From Lachnospiraceae bacterium (GTDB lineage Bacteria > Bacillota > Clostridia > Lachnospirales > Lachnospiraceae): DNA of 64,000 bases. Shown in pieces: positions 16,812 through 25,852 of the stretch (its first letter is position 1; each line of letters opens with the position of its first letter). The notes beneath the pieces were generated by a model. That model did not search any database and was not told the origin of the DNA. It saw nothing but the letters and a program-made list of their open reading frames with translations. The stretch covers positions 36,461 to 100,460 of the forward strand of contig JAFUXG010000022.1 of assembly GCA_017470935.1 (NCBI GenBank), given 5' to 3'. The position numbers and the translations under genes are program-made.

Positions 16812-17993
16812 ATGGATAAAAAAAATTACAACATACTTTTCTGTAAATGGACATCAATCTGCGAAAACGGAATTGATCATGGTTTTCAGCAGCTAGGCTA
16901 TAATATTGATTATATGACCAGACTTTTTGACAGTGTGGATTACGACAAGGGATATCTGGAGGAGTTAGCGGCAAGGCTTCAGGAGAAGCAGTATGACTGT
17001 GTATTCACCGTCAACTTCATCCCCATCGTATCAAGAGTGTGCAATATTTTCAAAATACCATATGTGTGCTGGACGGTGGATAACCCTGTGTTCCAGCTGT
17101 ACTCAGAAACCATTAAAAACCCTTGGAACAGGATTTTCATGTTTGACAGGAGCCAGTATAACAAATTCTCCCCCCTTAATCCTGAGAACATATTCTATAT
17201 GCCTCTGGCCTGTGATTATGAAGAATGGAATTCAATTACTCTGAGCGCCCAGGACCACAAGGATTATGACTGTGATATATCATTTATCGGCTCAACCTAT
17301 GAAGAGAAATGCAAATACAACGGAATAGTCAATGACCTGTCCCCCTTTGTAAGGGGATATGTTGACGGTCTTGTTGCCGCACAGCTTAACGTGTACGGGT
17401 ATAACTTTATTGAGGATTCTCTTACAGATGATTTTGTAAAGCAATTCAAGAAGGAGGCAGGATGGCACCCCTTAGGAGAAGACTATACAGAGGATGACAG
17501 GGCAATAATCGCTGACACCTTTATAGGCTATAAATGCACCGAGCAGGAGCGATTGCTGACTCTTAAAAATATTTCTGAGCATTTCAAGCTTGACCTTTGG
17601 ACATTAAGTGATGTTTCAAAGCTTCCAAAGGTAAACTTCCGTGGTGGTGCTGATTCCACTACCATGATGCCCAGGATTTTTAAATGCAGTAAGATTAACC
17701 TGAGCATGACCAACCGCCCCATCCGTACAGGCATGCCTTTGCGCATGTTTGACACCATGGGTGCAGGAGGATTTCTGCTGACAAATTATCAGTCAGAGAT
17801 ACCTGATTTCTTTGAGATCGGAAAGGACCTAGAGGTGTATGACAGCCAGGAGGATCTGATTAATAAGATTGACTATTATCTGCAGCATGAGGATGAGAGA
17901 ATCCAGATAGCAAGGAACGGTCAGGCAAAGGTTAAGAACGAACACAGCTATAAGCTTAAGCTTAAGACAATGCTGGAAATGGCGGTGGGATAA
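16812..17993 (+). CDS. CgeB-like glycosyltransferase
   Basis: A 393-residue protein of the CgeB/DUF3880 type: an N-terminal Rossmann-like half (FTVNFIPIVSRVCN, then PYVCWTVDNP) and a C-terminal group-1 transferase-like half (DISFIGSTYE, RTGMPLRMFDTMGAGGFLL). Members of this family occur next to flagellins in Clostridia and are thought to glycosylate flagellin or spore surface proteins. The stop codon abuts the stop of the convergent dehydrogenase gene, with no spacer and no clear terminator. Confidence 0.82.
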   Translation: MDKKNYNILFCKWTSICENGIDHGFQQLGYNIDYMTRLFDSVDYDKGYLEELAARLQEKQYDCVFTVNFIPIVSRVCNIFKIPYVCWTVDNPVFQLYSETIKNPWNRIFMFDRSQYNKFSPLNPENIFYMPLACDYEEWNSITLSAQDHKDYDCDISFIGSTYEEKCKYNGIVNDLSPFVRGYVDGLVAAQLNVYGYNFIEDSLTDDFVKQFKKEAGWHPLGEDYTEDDRAIIADTFIGYKCTEQERLLTLKNISEHFKLDLWTLSDVSKLPKVNFRGGADSTTMMPRIFKCSKINLSMTNRPIRTGMPLRMFDTMGAGGFLLTNYQSEIPDFFEIGKDLEVYDSQEDLINKIDYYLQHEDERIQIARNGQAKVKNEHSYKLKLKTMLEMAVG

Positions 17994-19082
17994 TCATTTA
18001 TCTCCATGAGGATGTATCATTATCTTCACATAATCCTCGGTCTTATCCCTCATAATACTGAGTCCATCCTGTAGCTTATTCAGGCTATACCTATGGGAGA
18101 TGAGCTGTGACGGTCTGATGCGCCCCTCATCCATTCTGTTGATGGCGTAATGCCAGTCATCATTCTGCTCTCCTGTAAAGGATGAATTCCATGTACCCTT
18201 TATCACAAGCTGGTTACGAAGTATCTTCCAGTAGATGCTCTTCTCGAGTGTCATGTCAGAAGCCGGATTTCCCACAAGCATTATACTGCCGGCGGGAGCT
18301 GCCATTTCCACAGCCTTACAGTATGTGTCATTGGTGCCTACACATTCGAATATATAGGCAGCACCAACACCATCCGTTTTTTCCAATATCCAATCTACCA
18401 CATTTCCTTTGGTACTATCACAATAATTGTCAGGCTTTATTCCAAGCTCCAATGCTTTATTGCGTTGAAAGACCTTATTACCAACCACATACAAATTCTT
18501 AAAGCCTTCATTTATCAGATTCATCGTAAGTAATAAGCCTATTGTTCCAAGGCCAATGACAACCACGGGACTTCCTTGTATATTAACATCACCAGACATC
18601 CGCCGCATGGCATGGACAGACACAGCCGCGGGCTCCAGCATGGCCGCATCATCAAATGACACATTATCAGGGAGCTCTATCAGATTCCTAACCGGAACCG
18701 TAACATATTCCGCAAATCCACCGTCACACCTGGAGCCAAGATAATTATAATTCCTGCACATTTCAAACTGCTTGTTACGACACGGACCACAGACACCACA
18801 GGGAATAAGTGGGAACACACCCATCCTTCTTCCTATGAGACTGATGTTATCCCCACTATATAATGCTTCTGTGCCTTCTCCCACCTCACACACAGTGCCG
18901 GCAAATTCATGGCCAGGAATAAGTGGATGGGTGTGGGCACCTGTCTTATATATTCTTGGAATATCAGAGCCGCAAATTCCCACTGCTTCAACCTTAAGAA
19001 GGACCTCTCCCTTGCCAGGAACAGGCCTTTCCAGCTCTTCATATTTCAAATCATTGATGCCATACAGTACATGTGCTTTCAT
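17994..19082 (-). CDS. Zinc-dependent polyol(-phosphate) dehydrogenase, TarJ-like
   Basis: A 362-residue medium-chain dehydrogenase. The catalytic zinc ligands are in GICGSD and GHEFAG, the structural zinc site is the four-Cys loop CGVCGPCRNKQFEMC, and the NAD(P) fold has VVIGLGTIGLL. Its neighbour is an IspD/TarI-like cytidylyltransferase. In teichoic acid synthesis TarJ reduces ribulose-5-phosphate to ribitol-5-phosphate for TarI, so I infer a CDP-pentitol branch here. Galactitol-1-phosphate or sorbitol dehydrogenase is the alternative. It is the last gene of the phosphonate operon, 121 bases after the gene before it. Confidence 0.75.
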   Translation of the reverse strand: MKAHVLYGINDLKYEELERPVPGKGEVLLKVEAVGICGSDIPRIYKTGAHTHPLIPGHEFAGTVCEVGEGTEALYSGDNISLIGRRMGVFPLIPCGVCGPCRNKQFEMCRNYNYLGSRCDGGFAEYVTVPVRNLIELPDNVSFDDAAMLEPAAVSVHAMRRMSGDVNIQGSPVVVIGLGTIGLLLTMNLINEGFKNLYVVGNKVFQRNKALELGIKPDNYCDSTKGNVVDWILEKTDGVGAAYIFECVGTNDTYCKAVEMAAPAGSIMLVGNPASDMTLEKSIYWKILRNQLVIKGTWNSSFTGEQNDDWHYAINRMDEGRIRPSQLISHRYSLNKLQDGLSIMRDKTEDYVKIMIHPHGDK

Positions 19083-19203
19083 CTATTAACCTCTTTTTGT
19101 TCAATATCTTTCAATACATTATACTTCGCTATATCAGAATTTTTATTATTCGTATTACTCATTTAAATTAAAACAAATTCTATATTATCACTCATATAAT
19201 TAT

Positions 19204-19953
19204 TTATTTTAATAACTCTTTATAGTGCTCAAGATCCTCTCTGGTGGTTATCTTGAAGTTCTCTTCCTCTCCCGGGATCATCACTACATCAAGTCCCACC
19301 ATAACTGCTGGCTCGGTAGAACCCCTGATCTCCATTATCTTGTCAGGCAGAAGGGCTTCGCATGCCTTAAGATATTGTGAAAGACGAAAAACCTCCGGTG
19401 CCTGTCCTGCAAACACCCTATCCCTGTTAAGAAGCTCTGATATTCCTCTGCCATCCTCACTGTAATAGACTGTGTCCTTCATTGGCAGCACAGGCATCAC
19501 ACCATCATGTCCATAGCATGCCTCTATACAACGTGTAATCAGACCAACAGAAGCAAGGGGTCTTGCTGCATCATGGATGATCACCAGAATATCTTCCTGC
19601 GCATCTGTAATATCCCTCAGCGCATTCAGTATGGACAGCTGCCTGTTATCACCTGGCTTTGAAAAACCATGAAGCTTATATGCCCCCGTAAAGTCCCGGT
19701 CATCCATGCTACAATCTGACACATCCAGCCCGCCCATATAATATTCAGACAGGACTCTGTACTCATCCATTATCTTATCATGCCACATTTCATCTGCCAC
19801 GATGCGTATACCGCTTACCAAGGCACACTCCATGAAGGGACGGATGCTCTCCGTTATGATCATCCTGTCATTTACTTCAATATACTGCTTAGGTATATCC
19901 ATATTCATTCTGTTGCCGGTTCCACCCGACAGGATCACAGCAATACATTTCAT
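19204..19953 (-). CDS. IspD/TarI-family cytidylyltransferase
   Basis: A 249-residue CTP-dependent transferase. LSGGTGNRM is the nucleotide-binding loop, IPKQY carries the catalytic Lys, DAARPL lies in the middle, and EENFKITTREDLE ends the fold. IspD enzymes make CDP-methylerythritol and TarI makes CDP-ribitol. A position between phosphonate genes and a TarJ-like dehydrogenase favours CDP-ribitol (or another pentitol). It starts 3 bases after the stop of the decarboxylase gene. A role as 2-hydroxyethylphosphonate cytidylyltransferase cannot be excluded. Confidence 0.75.
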   Translation of the reverse strand: MKCIAVILSGGTGNRMNMDIPKQYIEVNDRMIITESIRPFMECALVSGIRIVADEMWHDKIMDEYRVLSEYYMGGLDVSDCSMDDRDFTGAYKLHGFSKPGDNRQLSILNALRDITDAQEDILVIIHDAARPLASVGLITRCIEACYGHDGVMPVLPMKDTVYYSEDGRGISELLNRDRVFAGQAPEVFRLSQYLKACEALLPDKIMEIRGSTEPAVMVGLDVVMIPGEEENFKITTREDLEHYKELLK

Positions 19954-19956
19954 AGG

Positions 19957-21213
19957 TTATTCTCCACTTCTTCTCAGATACTCCATGAAATTCTCCTTGT
20001 TCTCCAGCGCAGTAGTAGTGGGTCTACCCAAATCATCACGGGCTCCGATTGCACATTTAACCTCAATAAGTGTGAGGTCATTCCGTTCCTTTGCTGCCTC
20101 TAATTCCCTATCAAGGCTCCCGTAATCTGCCACGCAAACTGCATTGGGATATCCACAGGATCTGGCTATCTCATAGAAGTTCAGATTGCCCATAACTGTA
20201 GGCTGACCACCCACTGTCTCATGGGAGCCGTTATTGATCACTATATGAATAAGATTATTCGGATGGCAGTTTGCTATGACCGGCATGGCTCCCATGTGCA
20301 TCAGGGCTGCACCATCTCCGTCAATACACCACACCTTCTTATCCGGCTTGTTGACCGCCACGCCAAGTGCTATTGATGAACAGTGTCCCATGGAACCAAC
20401 CGTCAGAAAATCATACTGATGCGCATTCTTCGTAATATCATCACGGACATCATCATTCTTCATAATACCATCACGGCTATCATCGTTCTTCGTAATATCA
20501 TCATGGACATCATCATTCGCATCTGCGTCACACGCATCATCATCCACATGCGCATCAATACCTTGCTCACGTATCTCAAACAGCTCTCTGGATGCTTTGC
20601 CTGTTGTGCTTATAACAGGATCATCCCCGCTGTATCTCACGATATGTCTGATTATCTCTTCCCTTGTCATATCATTGCCGTTCTCATATTGAACCCTGCC
20701 ATCATAGGAAAGTGCGCCCTTGCTCACCACCAACGCCACATCCTTTCCCGCAAAAAGCTTCTCACGATACCTTGCCATTACAGCCCTTAACTCTTCTTCT
20801 GTTGTTTCCTTAGTGATGACAAAGCTGGATATCCCCATGTCACCAAGAAGCTTCAGAGTGACCTCTCCCTGGTATATGTGCTGCGGTTCATCATGCACTC
20901 CAGGCTCTCCCCTCCATCCGATAATGAATATCACAGGGATCGCATATACCTTATCATTAAGGAGGCTCGCCACGGGATTGATGATATTACCCTCTCCTGA
21001 ATTCTGCATATATACTACAGGAACCTTTCCTGTAGCAAGATGATATCCTGCTGCCAACGCAGTGCAATTCCCTTCATTGGCAGCGATTACATGATGCTTC
21101 GGGTCGATCCCATAAGTGTTCATCAGGCAGTCGCAAAGGGCTTTCAGCTGGCTGTCAGGAACTCCTGTATAAAAATCTGCACCTATTATATCCAATAAAG
21201 CTTCAGCCTTCAT
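19957..21213 (-). CDS. Phosphonopyruvate decarboxylase
   Basis: A thiamine-diphosphate enzyme (418 residues) that turns phosphonopyruvate into phosphonoacetaldehyde, making PEP mutase flux irreversible. The N terminus has FYTGVPDSQLKALC and the Glu of NEGNCTALAAGYH; the C-terminal half has the ThDP motif GDGAALMHMG...NN. Around residues 232-264 there is an acidic tandem insertion absent from usual family members. The start at 21213 is preferred over an ATG six codons upstream because AAGGAAA precedes it. It sits between the reductase gene and the cytidylyltransferase gene. Confidence 0.92.
   Translation of the reverse strand: MKAEALLDIIGADFYTGVPDSQLKALCDCLMNTYGIDPKHHVIAANEGNCTALAAGYHLATGKVPVVYMQNSGEGNIINPVASLLNDKVYAIPVIFIIGWRGEPGVHDEPQHIYQGEVTLKLLGDMGISSFVITKETTEEELRAVMARYREKLFAGKDVALVVSKGALSYDGRVQYENGNDMTREEIIRHIVRYSGDDPVISTTGKASRELFEIREQGIDAHVDDDACDADANDDVHDDITKNDDSRDGIMKNDDVRDDITKNAHQYDFLTVGSMGHCSSIALGVAVNKPDKKVWCIDGDGAALMHMGAMPVIANCHPNNLIHIVINNGSHETVGGQPTVMGNLNFYEIARSCGYPNAVCVADYGSLDRELEAAKERNDLTLIEVKCAIGARDDLGRPTTTALENKENFMEYLRRSGE
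20431..20520. repeat. Three tandem 30-bp repeats inside the decarboxylase gene
   Basis: Units 20431-20460, 20461-20490 and 20491-20520 are near-identical and encode KNDDVRDDIT-like decapeptides. The length is a multiple of three, so the frame is kept. This looks like a recent slippage expansion in a surface loop, not a CRISPR array. Confidence 0.85.
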
Positions 21214-21339
21214 TATTTCATTTCCTTTCATTCAATTCACTTTCAAATCACATTTATGCTTTGATAATGCTAATTATTAAGGCTATGTCACAACTATGAT
21301 ATATGGCATAGTATAATATATCAACACAGAGCAGGCAGT

Positions 21340-22644
21340 TCATTTACTATGACTCAAGATACTGCGGTATATCCGCTCTATGGCATCCTCCGTAAGCTTA
21401 ACGGGATTGTTCCTGAGCCTCTCAGTATTAACCGACCTTTTCAATACGGCATAATCCTTCTCATCTGCCACAGGAATACTGATGCCAAGCCTCTCGATCA
21501 ATCGGTCAAAAAATGATCCCACCAATGCAGCACTGCCGATTCCAAGAGCCTCCATGAGTTCATTAAATGTACTCTGCAGGTATTCCTTACCACGGGAATC
21601 TATGCAGTCATCAACATGCTCTAACATATATGGGAATAATCCAGCCACGCAAATGGCGGCAGCATGTCCATGGGCTATCCCATACAGGCTGGTTAGCTTG
21701 TAGCACATGGCATGGCCGGCCGTGGTCTGGGTTATGTCAATAGCCTTCCCTGCAAGATATGCAGCCTGCTGCATATTATCATTGTATCCTTTATTCTTCG
21801 GTCTTGGCACTTCCTTTATATCATCCTTGTCAACACAGACATCCCTATCAGCCTTACTGTCAGTTCCTTCTGTACCTCCAATGTCTTCTCCACTTTGTAT
21901 ACCGGAGAACTCGGCAGTTCCATCGATTATATTCTCCCCAAGATATCCGTTCACATTATGAAGTATCAGCCTTATAGCCTCCCTCGAATACTCCTTGCTC
22001 TCATCAGTACTGTTGACAGACCAATAGGACTCCACCGCATGGCAAAAGGCATCCAGCATCGTAGCCTTCTTCTGGTAGAGCGGCAGCTTTTCCAGCACAC
22101 TGCTGTCAAGAACAGCCGCCGATGGTATAATGCTGCGATCAGAGACAGACTGCTTCTCTCCTTTATAATAAATGACAGCAAACCTTGTAACCTCAGAACC
22201 GGTTCCCGCAGTTGTAGGGATCGCCATCAGCGGAATATCATTAGGCACTATTTCCCGGGACAGGTATGTTACTTCCATGCCATCTTCAGGCTTTGCATTA
22301 TTGTCACCCGGCGTTTCCTTATTATTATCCATATAAGCGAACGCCTTGATACATTTGGCAACATCAATAGCAGAGCCGCCCCCTGCAGCAATGATCATAT
22401 CGCAGTTTTCCTCCTTGAACATGCGGACGCCCTCAGCCACCGACTCATACCGCGGATTAGGCTCAAAGCCACTGAACCTTACGACCCGAATCCCTGTCGA
22501 CCTATATAGATCGCTAAAGTATGGATCGTATCTCAGATATTTAATAGAATTACCACACACAAGCATGATCCTTTGCACATGTAAGGAAATAAGATATTCA
22601 TTTAATTCATCCAAGTCCCCATCGACCCTGATCACTGTCTGCAT
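21340..22644 (-). CDS. Iron-containing alcohol dehydrogenase, probable phosphonoacetaldehyde reductase
   Basis: A 434-residue group III alcohol dehydrogenase. NAD(P) binding is shown by AAGGGSAIDVAK, the metal-site region by DAFCHAVESYWS and GHAMCYKLTSLYGIAHGHA. Next to PEP mutase and phosphonopyruvate decarboxylase, the likely reaction is reduction of phosphonoacetaldehyde to 2-hydroxyethylphosphonate, as PhpC/FomC do. I see no 2-aminoethylphosphonate aminotransferase nearby, which supports the hydroxy branch. About 55 residues of acidic, low-complexity sequence (around 21790-21960) interrupt the helical domain. Confidence 0.82.
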   Translation of the reverse strand: MQTVIRVDGDLDELNEYLISLHVQRIMLVCGNSIKYLRYDPYFSDLYRSTGIRVVRFSGFEPNPRYESVAEGVRMFKEENCDMIIAAGGGSAIDVAKCIKAFAYMDNNKETPGDNNAKPEDGMEVTYLSREIVPNDIPLMAIPTTAGTGSEVTRFAVIYYKGEKQSVSDRSIIPSAAVLDSSVLEKLPLYQKKATMLDAFCHAVESYWSVNSTDESKEYSREAIRLILHNVNGYLGENIIDGTAEFSGIQSGEDIGGTEGTDSKADRDVCVDKDDIKEVPRPKNKGYNDNMQQAAYLAGKAIDITQTTAGHAMCYKLTSLYGIAHGHAAAICVAGLFPYMLEHVDDCIDSRGKEYLQSTFNELMEALGIGSAALVGSFFDRLIERLGISIPVADEKDYAVLKRSVNTERLRNNPVKLTEDAIERIYRSILSHSK

Positions 22645-22742
22645 GTCTAATCTCCTACGATAATGTGAAAAATTACAAATCTATAACCTGCTGTGGTATA
22701 TCATTCTTTAGCCTTCATTCTTCATCCGCCAGCCATGATATA

Positions 22743-24917
22743 TCACATCTCCTCAGGGATCATCCTGATTATCTCATCAAACGGCATGAGCATGCTGTCA
22801 CACTCCTGCGCCCTATGGTTCTCAAGTATGATCCTTGCTGCATTCTGGATTGCGGGAACTGTGGCACGCATCAATTGATTTGCGTAAATGACCACATTTA
22901 CTCCACGTTCTTTAAACTCCTCCTCAGTGACAGAATTAAATGAGGTGGGCACAACAACAATGTATGTCTGTTGATCCTTCGCCCGAAACCTTTCCACAAA
23001 CTCAAAGATCTCTGCCGGATCCTTCTTGCGGCTATGGATCATGATAGCATCAGCACCAGCCTTACTAAATGCGAAGGCTCTCTCTAACGCATCCTCCATG
23101 CCCTGCTCTAATATCAGGGACTCAATTCTTGCACAGATCATGAACTCCTTTGTCTTCTGCGCCTTCTTTCCGGCAGTGATCTTAGCTCTGAAGCCCTCTA
23201 TGGAATCCTGGGTCTGTGCCACCTCAGTCCCGAACAGGCTGTTTTTCTTAAGACCAGTCTTATCCTCAATGATGATCATAGAGACCCCCAGACGTTCCAG
23301 AGTCCTGACCGTATAGACAAAATGCTCCGTCTTTCCGCCTGTGTCTCCATCAAAGATAACAGGCTTGGTGGTAACCTCCATAAGATCCTCAATGGTCCTG
23401 AACCTTGATGTCATATCAACAAGTTCTATATCAGGCTTGCCCTTTGCGGTAGAATCACACAGGCTGGACACCCACATGGCATCAAACTGATGGGCGCCAC
23501 CCTCCTGATACACCACCGTATCCTCAACTATAAGTCCTGTAAGACCATCATGAGCCTCCATGGCCGTTACAAGTCCCTTTATCTCCAGCTCACGACGGAG
23601 CCTTCCTCTTCTTATATCAGGCATTGCAAGGTCAGACCTCGTACGCAGTTCCAGCTCCTTATATTTATCATCCTTCGAGAAAGGGAACTCCACCAGCTTA
23701 CCTCCATATGAAGCAAGTATTGACGTCACCTCATCCCTGACAGGCTTCTGGAATCCGGTCACCCAGTCATCCCCATGAACTACAATATCAGGCTTATACC
23801 TTTTCAAAACATCCCGATAGCTTAAGCTCGTCTGTTCTACCACATGGTGTACCCCTGCAATATTCTCCATCATAAGCTTCCTGTCATTAAATGGTACCAG
23901 AGGATACCTCTTGTAGCTGGAAATAGCCTCATCCGATAGCACACCTATTATCAGCTTGCCGAGACGCTGTGCCTTCTTAATGATACTGATGTGGCCCCCA
24001 TGAATGATATCAGTAGAGAAGCACATATATACAGTCCGTGACTTGACCTCCTTAAGCTTCGCAGAAACAACAGCAAGATCCTCCGGATCATCGATCTCAT
24101 TACAAAGGAGGCTGGCAACATCCAATGCATATATATTACAGCTGTCAGAAACCTCATTAAATGCATTCTCAGCATAACATTTCCTCTTTGCCTCATCCCC
24201 GGACTCACAGTACTCAATTATCTTATCAAGCCATATCCCCCAGTCCTCTTTCTTTATCTTATATAGGGGCTGTGCAGCCATGGCATCATTGAAGAACTCG
24301 ATTCCTATACTGCTAATCTTCCCTGCCATCAAACCTTCTGACGGTATACAGCTTTCTATGGCCGAACCTTCAGCTTTTAATCCCCTCTGCTGTTTGACAG
24401 TAGCTTGATCATTATCTTCATCACCATCCGTATTCTTCAAAGCATCCGATCCATAACCGCCACCAAACTCAGATCCTCCCTTACAGATCACAGCCTTAAA
24501 ATCCTTCTGTGGCAGCTCCAAGGTCGAGCTGACAGTCATGCAGCTGACAGTACTCTCCATCAGCCTATCCATGACCTCGTTCTCAAACACCAGATCCCCA
24601 TGCATAAGAATGATATCATCATCCAAATATTCCCTGGCACAGTATATGGAATATATATAATTAGTCTCCCTGTAGAGCTCATTTTTAACAAAAGTAATAT
24701 GAATGGGAATATTAAGACTTTCACAGTAATTGACAAGCACGGAATCAAAGGCTCCCGTAGTCATAACAACCTCGGAAACACCCACCTCCGAAAGCATATG
24801 CAGTTGTCTTGACAGAATTGTTTCACCATTAGAAATCTCCGTCATACATTTGGGATGCTCCGATGTAAGAACCCCCATGCGCGTTCCCATTCCTGAATTA
24901 AGTATCAATGCTTTCAT
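22743..24917 (-). CDS. Trifunctional LicC-like NTase / cytidylyltransferase / PEP mutase
   Basis: A 724-residue fusion. Residues 1-280 form a LicC-like nucleotidyltransferase (LNSGMGTRMG, with PKCM and a HGD metal site). Residues about 290-430 form a CTP transferase of the CCT/Fom1 type with the HGGH motif. Residues about 440-724 are PEP mutase with the diagnostic EDKxxxxxNS motif (EDKTGLKKNS), which creates the C-P bond. Fom1 of fosfomycin producers has the same cytidylyltransferase-mutase pairing and forms CMP-2-hydroxyethylphosphonate. The extra N-terminal domain is unusual and suggests a second activation step. An acidic linker interrupts the first domain. Confidence 0.9.
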   Translation of the reverse strand: MKALILNSGMGTRMGVLTSEHPKCMTEISNGETILSRQLHMLSEVGVSEVVMTTGAFDSVLVNYCESLNIPIHITFVKNELYRETNYIYSIYCAREYLDDDIILMHGDLVFENEVMDRLMESTVSCMTVSSTLELPQKDFKAVICKGGSEFGGGYGSDALKNTDGDEDNDQATVKQQRGLKAEGSAIESCIPSEGLMAGKISSIGIEFFNDAMAAQPLYKIKKEDWGIWLDKIIEYCESGDEAKRKCYAENAFNEVSDSCNIYALDVASLLCNEIDDPEDLAVVSAKLKEVKSRTVYMCFSTDIIHGGHISIIKKAQRLGKLIIGVLSDEAISSYKRYPLVPFNDRKLMMENIAGVHHVVEQTSLSYRDVLKRYKPDIVVHGDDWVTGFQKPVRDEVTSILASYGGKLVEFPFSKDDKYKELELRTRSDLAMPDIRRGRLRRELEIKGLVTAMEAHDGLTGLIVEDTVVYQEGGAHQFDAMWVSSLCDSTAKGKPDIELVDMTSRFRTIEDLMEVTTKPVIFDGDTGGKTEHFVYTVRTLERLGVSMIIIEDKTGLKKNSLFGTEVAQTQDSIEGFRAKITAGKKAQKTKEFMICARIESLILEQGMEDALERAFAFSKAGADAIMIHSRKKDPAEIFEFVERFRAKDQQTYIVVVPTSFNSVTEEEFKERGVNVVIYANQLMRATVPAIQNAARIILENHRAQECDSMLMPFDEIIRMIPEEM

Positions 24918-25033
24918 GTTTTTCCTCCTGTCTCTTTTACCTGCCCCTCAAATCTATCCACATAATATATTTCATTTTGCTACTAAATAATAGGCAAAGC
25001 AAAATCCTGTATATCAATATACGCCATTATCTA

Positions 25034-25693
25034 TCATACAGCTTCACGAATCTCACTAAGTATCTCATCATAGGACCTTCCTTTACCAAAAAGAAGATTA
25101 GTTCCAAGCACAAAGCCCTTCACGCCCATTGGAGCAAACAGCTCAATCTTATCCAAGGTACATGCTCCATCCCAGTACACTTCAAAATCCATATCCTCTT
25201 TCATTGATAACAGCTTCTTATATTTCTCTCCAACATAAGCCCTGTACATCTGACCGGCATTACCGGGATTCACAGACATTACCAGCACCTTCTTAACAAT
25301 TCTTAACATCTCGTATATGGTCTCCACACTGGTTCCGGGGTTGATTGCTAGTCCCGGGGTCAGCCCTGCATCTATTACCTTTTGAAGGGTTGTAGAGGGA
25401 TGATACTCCGCCTCAGGATGAATGTAAATGGTATCGCCCTTCTTAAGGCTTCTTATGAACAAATCCACCGTATTATTGGGATGCTCCACCATAAGATGCA
25501 CATCCATAGGTGTATCAGTAAGTCCTCTTATACATCTGAGATCATTTAATGACATTGCATAGTTTGGCACATACCGTCCATCCATTATATCAATATGAAA
25601 TGAATCAATTCCCGCTGCATCTAACGCAGTTACCTCTTTCTCCAGATTCCTGAAATCCGCACACATCATTGACGCCATAAGTTCAAATTGCAT
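25034..25693 (-). CDS. Ribulose-phosphate 3-epimerase-like protein
   Basis: A 219-residue TIM-barrel protein of the Rpe family. The metal and catalytic positions are kept: HIDIMDG near 34, DVHLMVEHP near 70, MSVNPG near 138 and an Asp in WDGACT. It could interconvert ribulose- and xylulose-5-phosphate, or a similar ketose phosphate, to feed the TarJ/TarI-like pair downstream. As first gene of the phosphonate operon it lies next to a good promoter and is preceded by AAAGGAGGG. A housekeeping rpe would not normally sit here. Confidence 0.8.
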   Translation of the reverse strand: MQFELMASMMCADFRNLEKEVTALDAAGIDSFHIDIMDGRYVPNYAMSLNDLRCIRGLTDTPMDVHLMVEHPNNTVDLFIRSLKKGDTIYIHPEAEYHPSTTLQKVIDAGLTPGLAINPGTSVETIYEMLRIVKKVLVMSVNPGNAGQMYRAYVGEKYKKLLSMKEDMDFEVYWDGACTLDKIELFAPMGVKGFVLGTNLLFGKGRSYDEILSEIREAV

Positions 25694-25725
25694 CTGACCA
25701 CCCTCCTTTGCATTTTATGAGTACG

Positions 25726-25751
25726 AAAAAAAGAAGCCATAACATGGCTTC
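25726..25751 (-). terminator. Terminator after the HAD gene
   Basis: A perfect 8-bp stem GAAGCCAT/ATGGCTTC with a 3-nt loop, followed on the minus strand by seven T residues. It closes the upstream transcription unit 100 bases past the HAD gene stop. The promoter of the next operon directly abuts it. Confidence 0.8.
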
Positions 25752-25780
25752 ATTATAAACTATTTGTAGTCGATTGGCAA
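25752..25780 (-). promoter_or_regulatory. sigma-A promoter of the phosphonate operon
   Basis: TTGCCA (25780-25775), a 17-base spacer and TATAAT (25757-25752) on the minus strand. The predicted start falls inside the terminator hairpin, so the new mRNA would contain only the 3' half of that stem. Confidence 0.7.
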
Positions 25781-25852
25781 ATTGTTAATATATCGTGATT
25801 AATTCATCTTTTCTATGTGTTGACACAATAATATCATCCTAGAGTAATCATT

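Noticed and set aside
20431-20520. Regular 30-bp repeats as a CRISPR-like array
   Set aside because: They are contiguous without spacers, lie in frame inside a conserved gene, and no cas genes are near.
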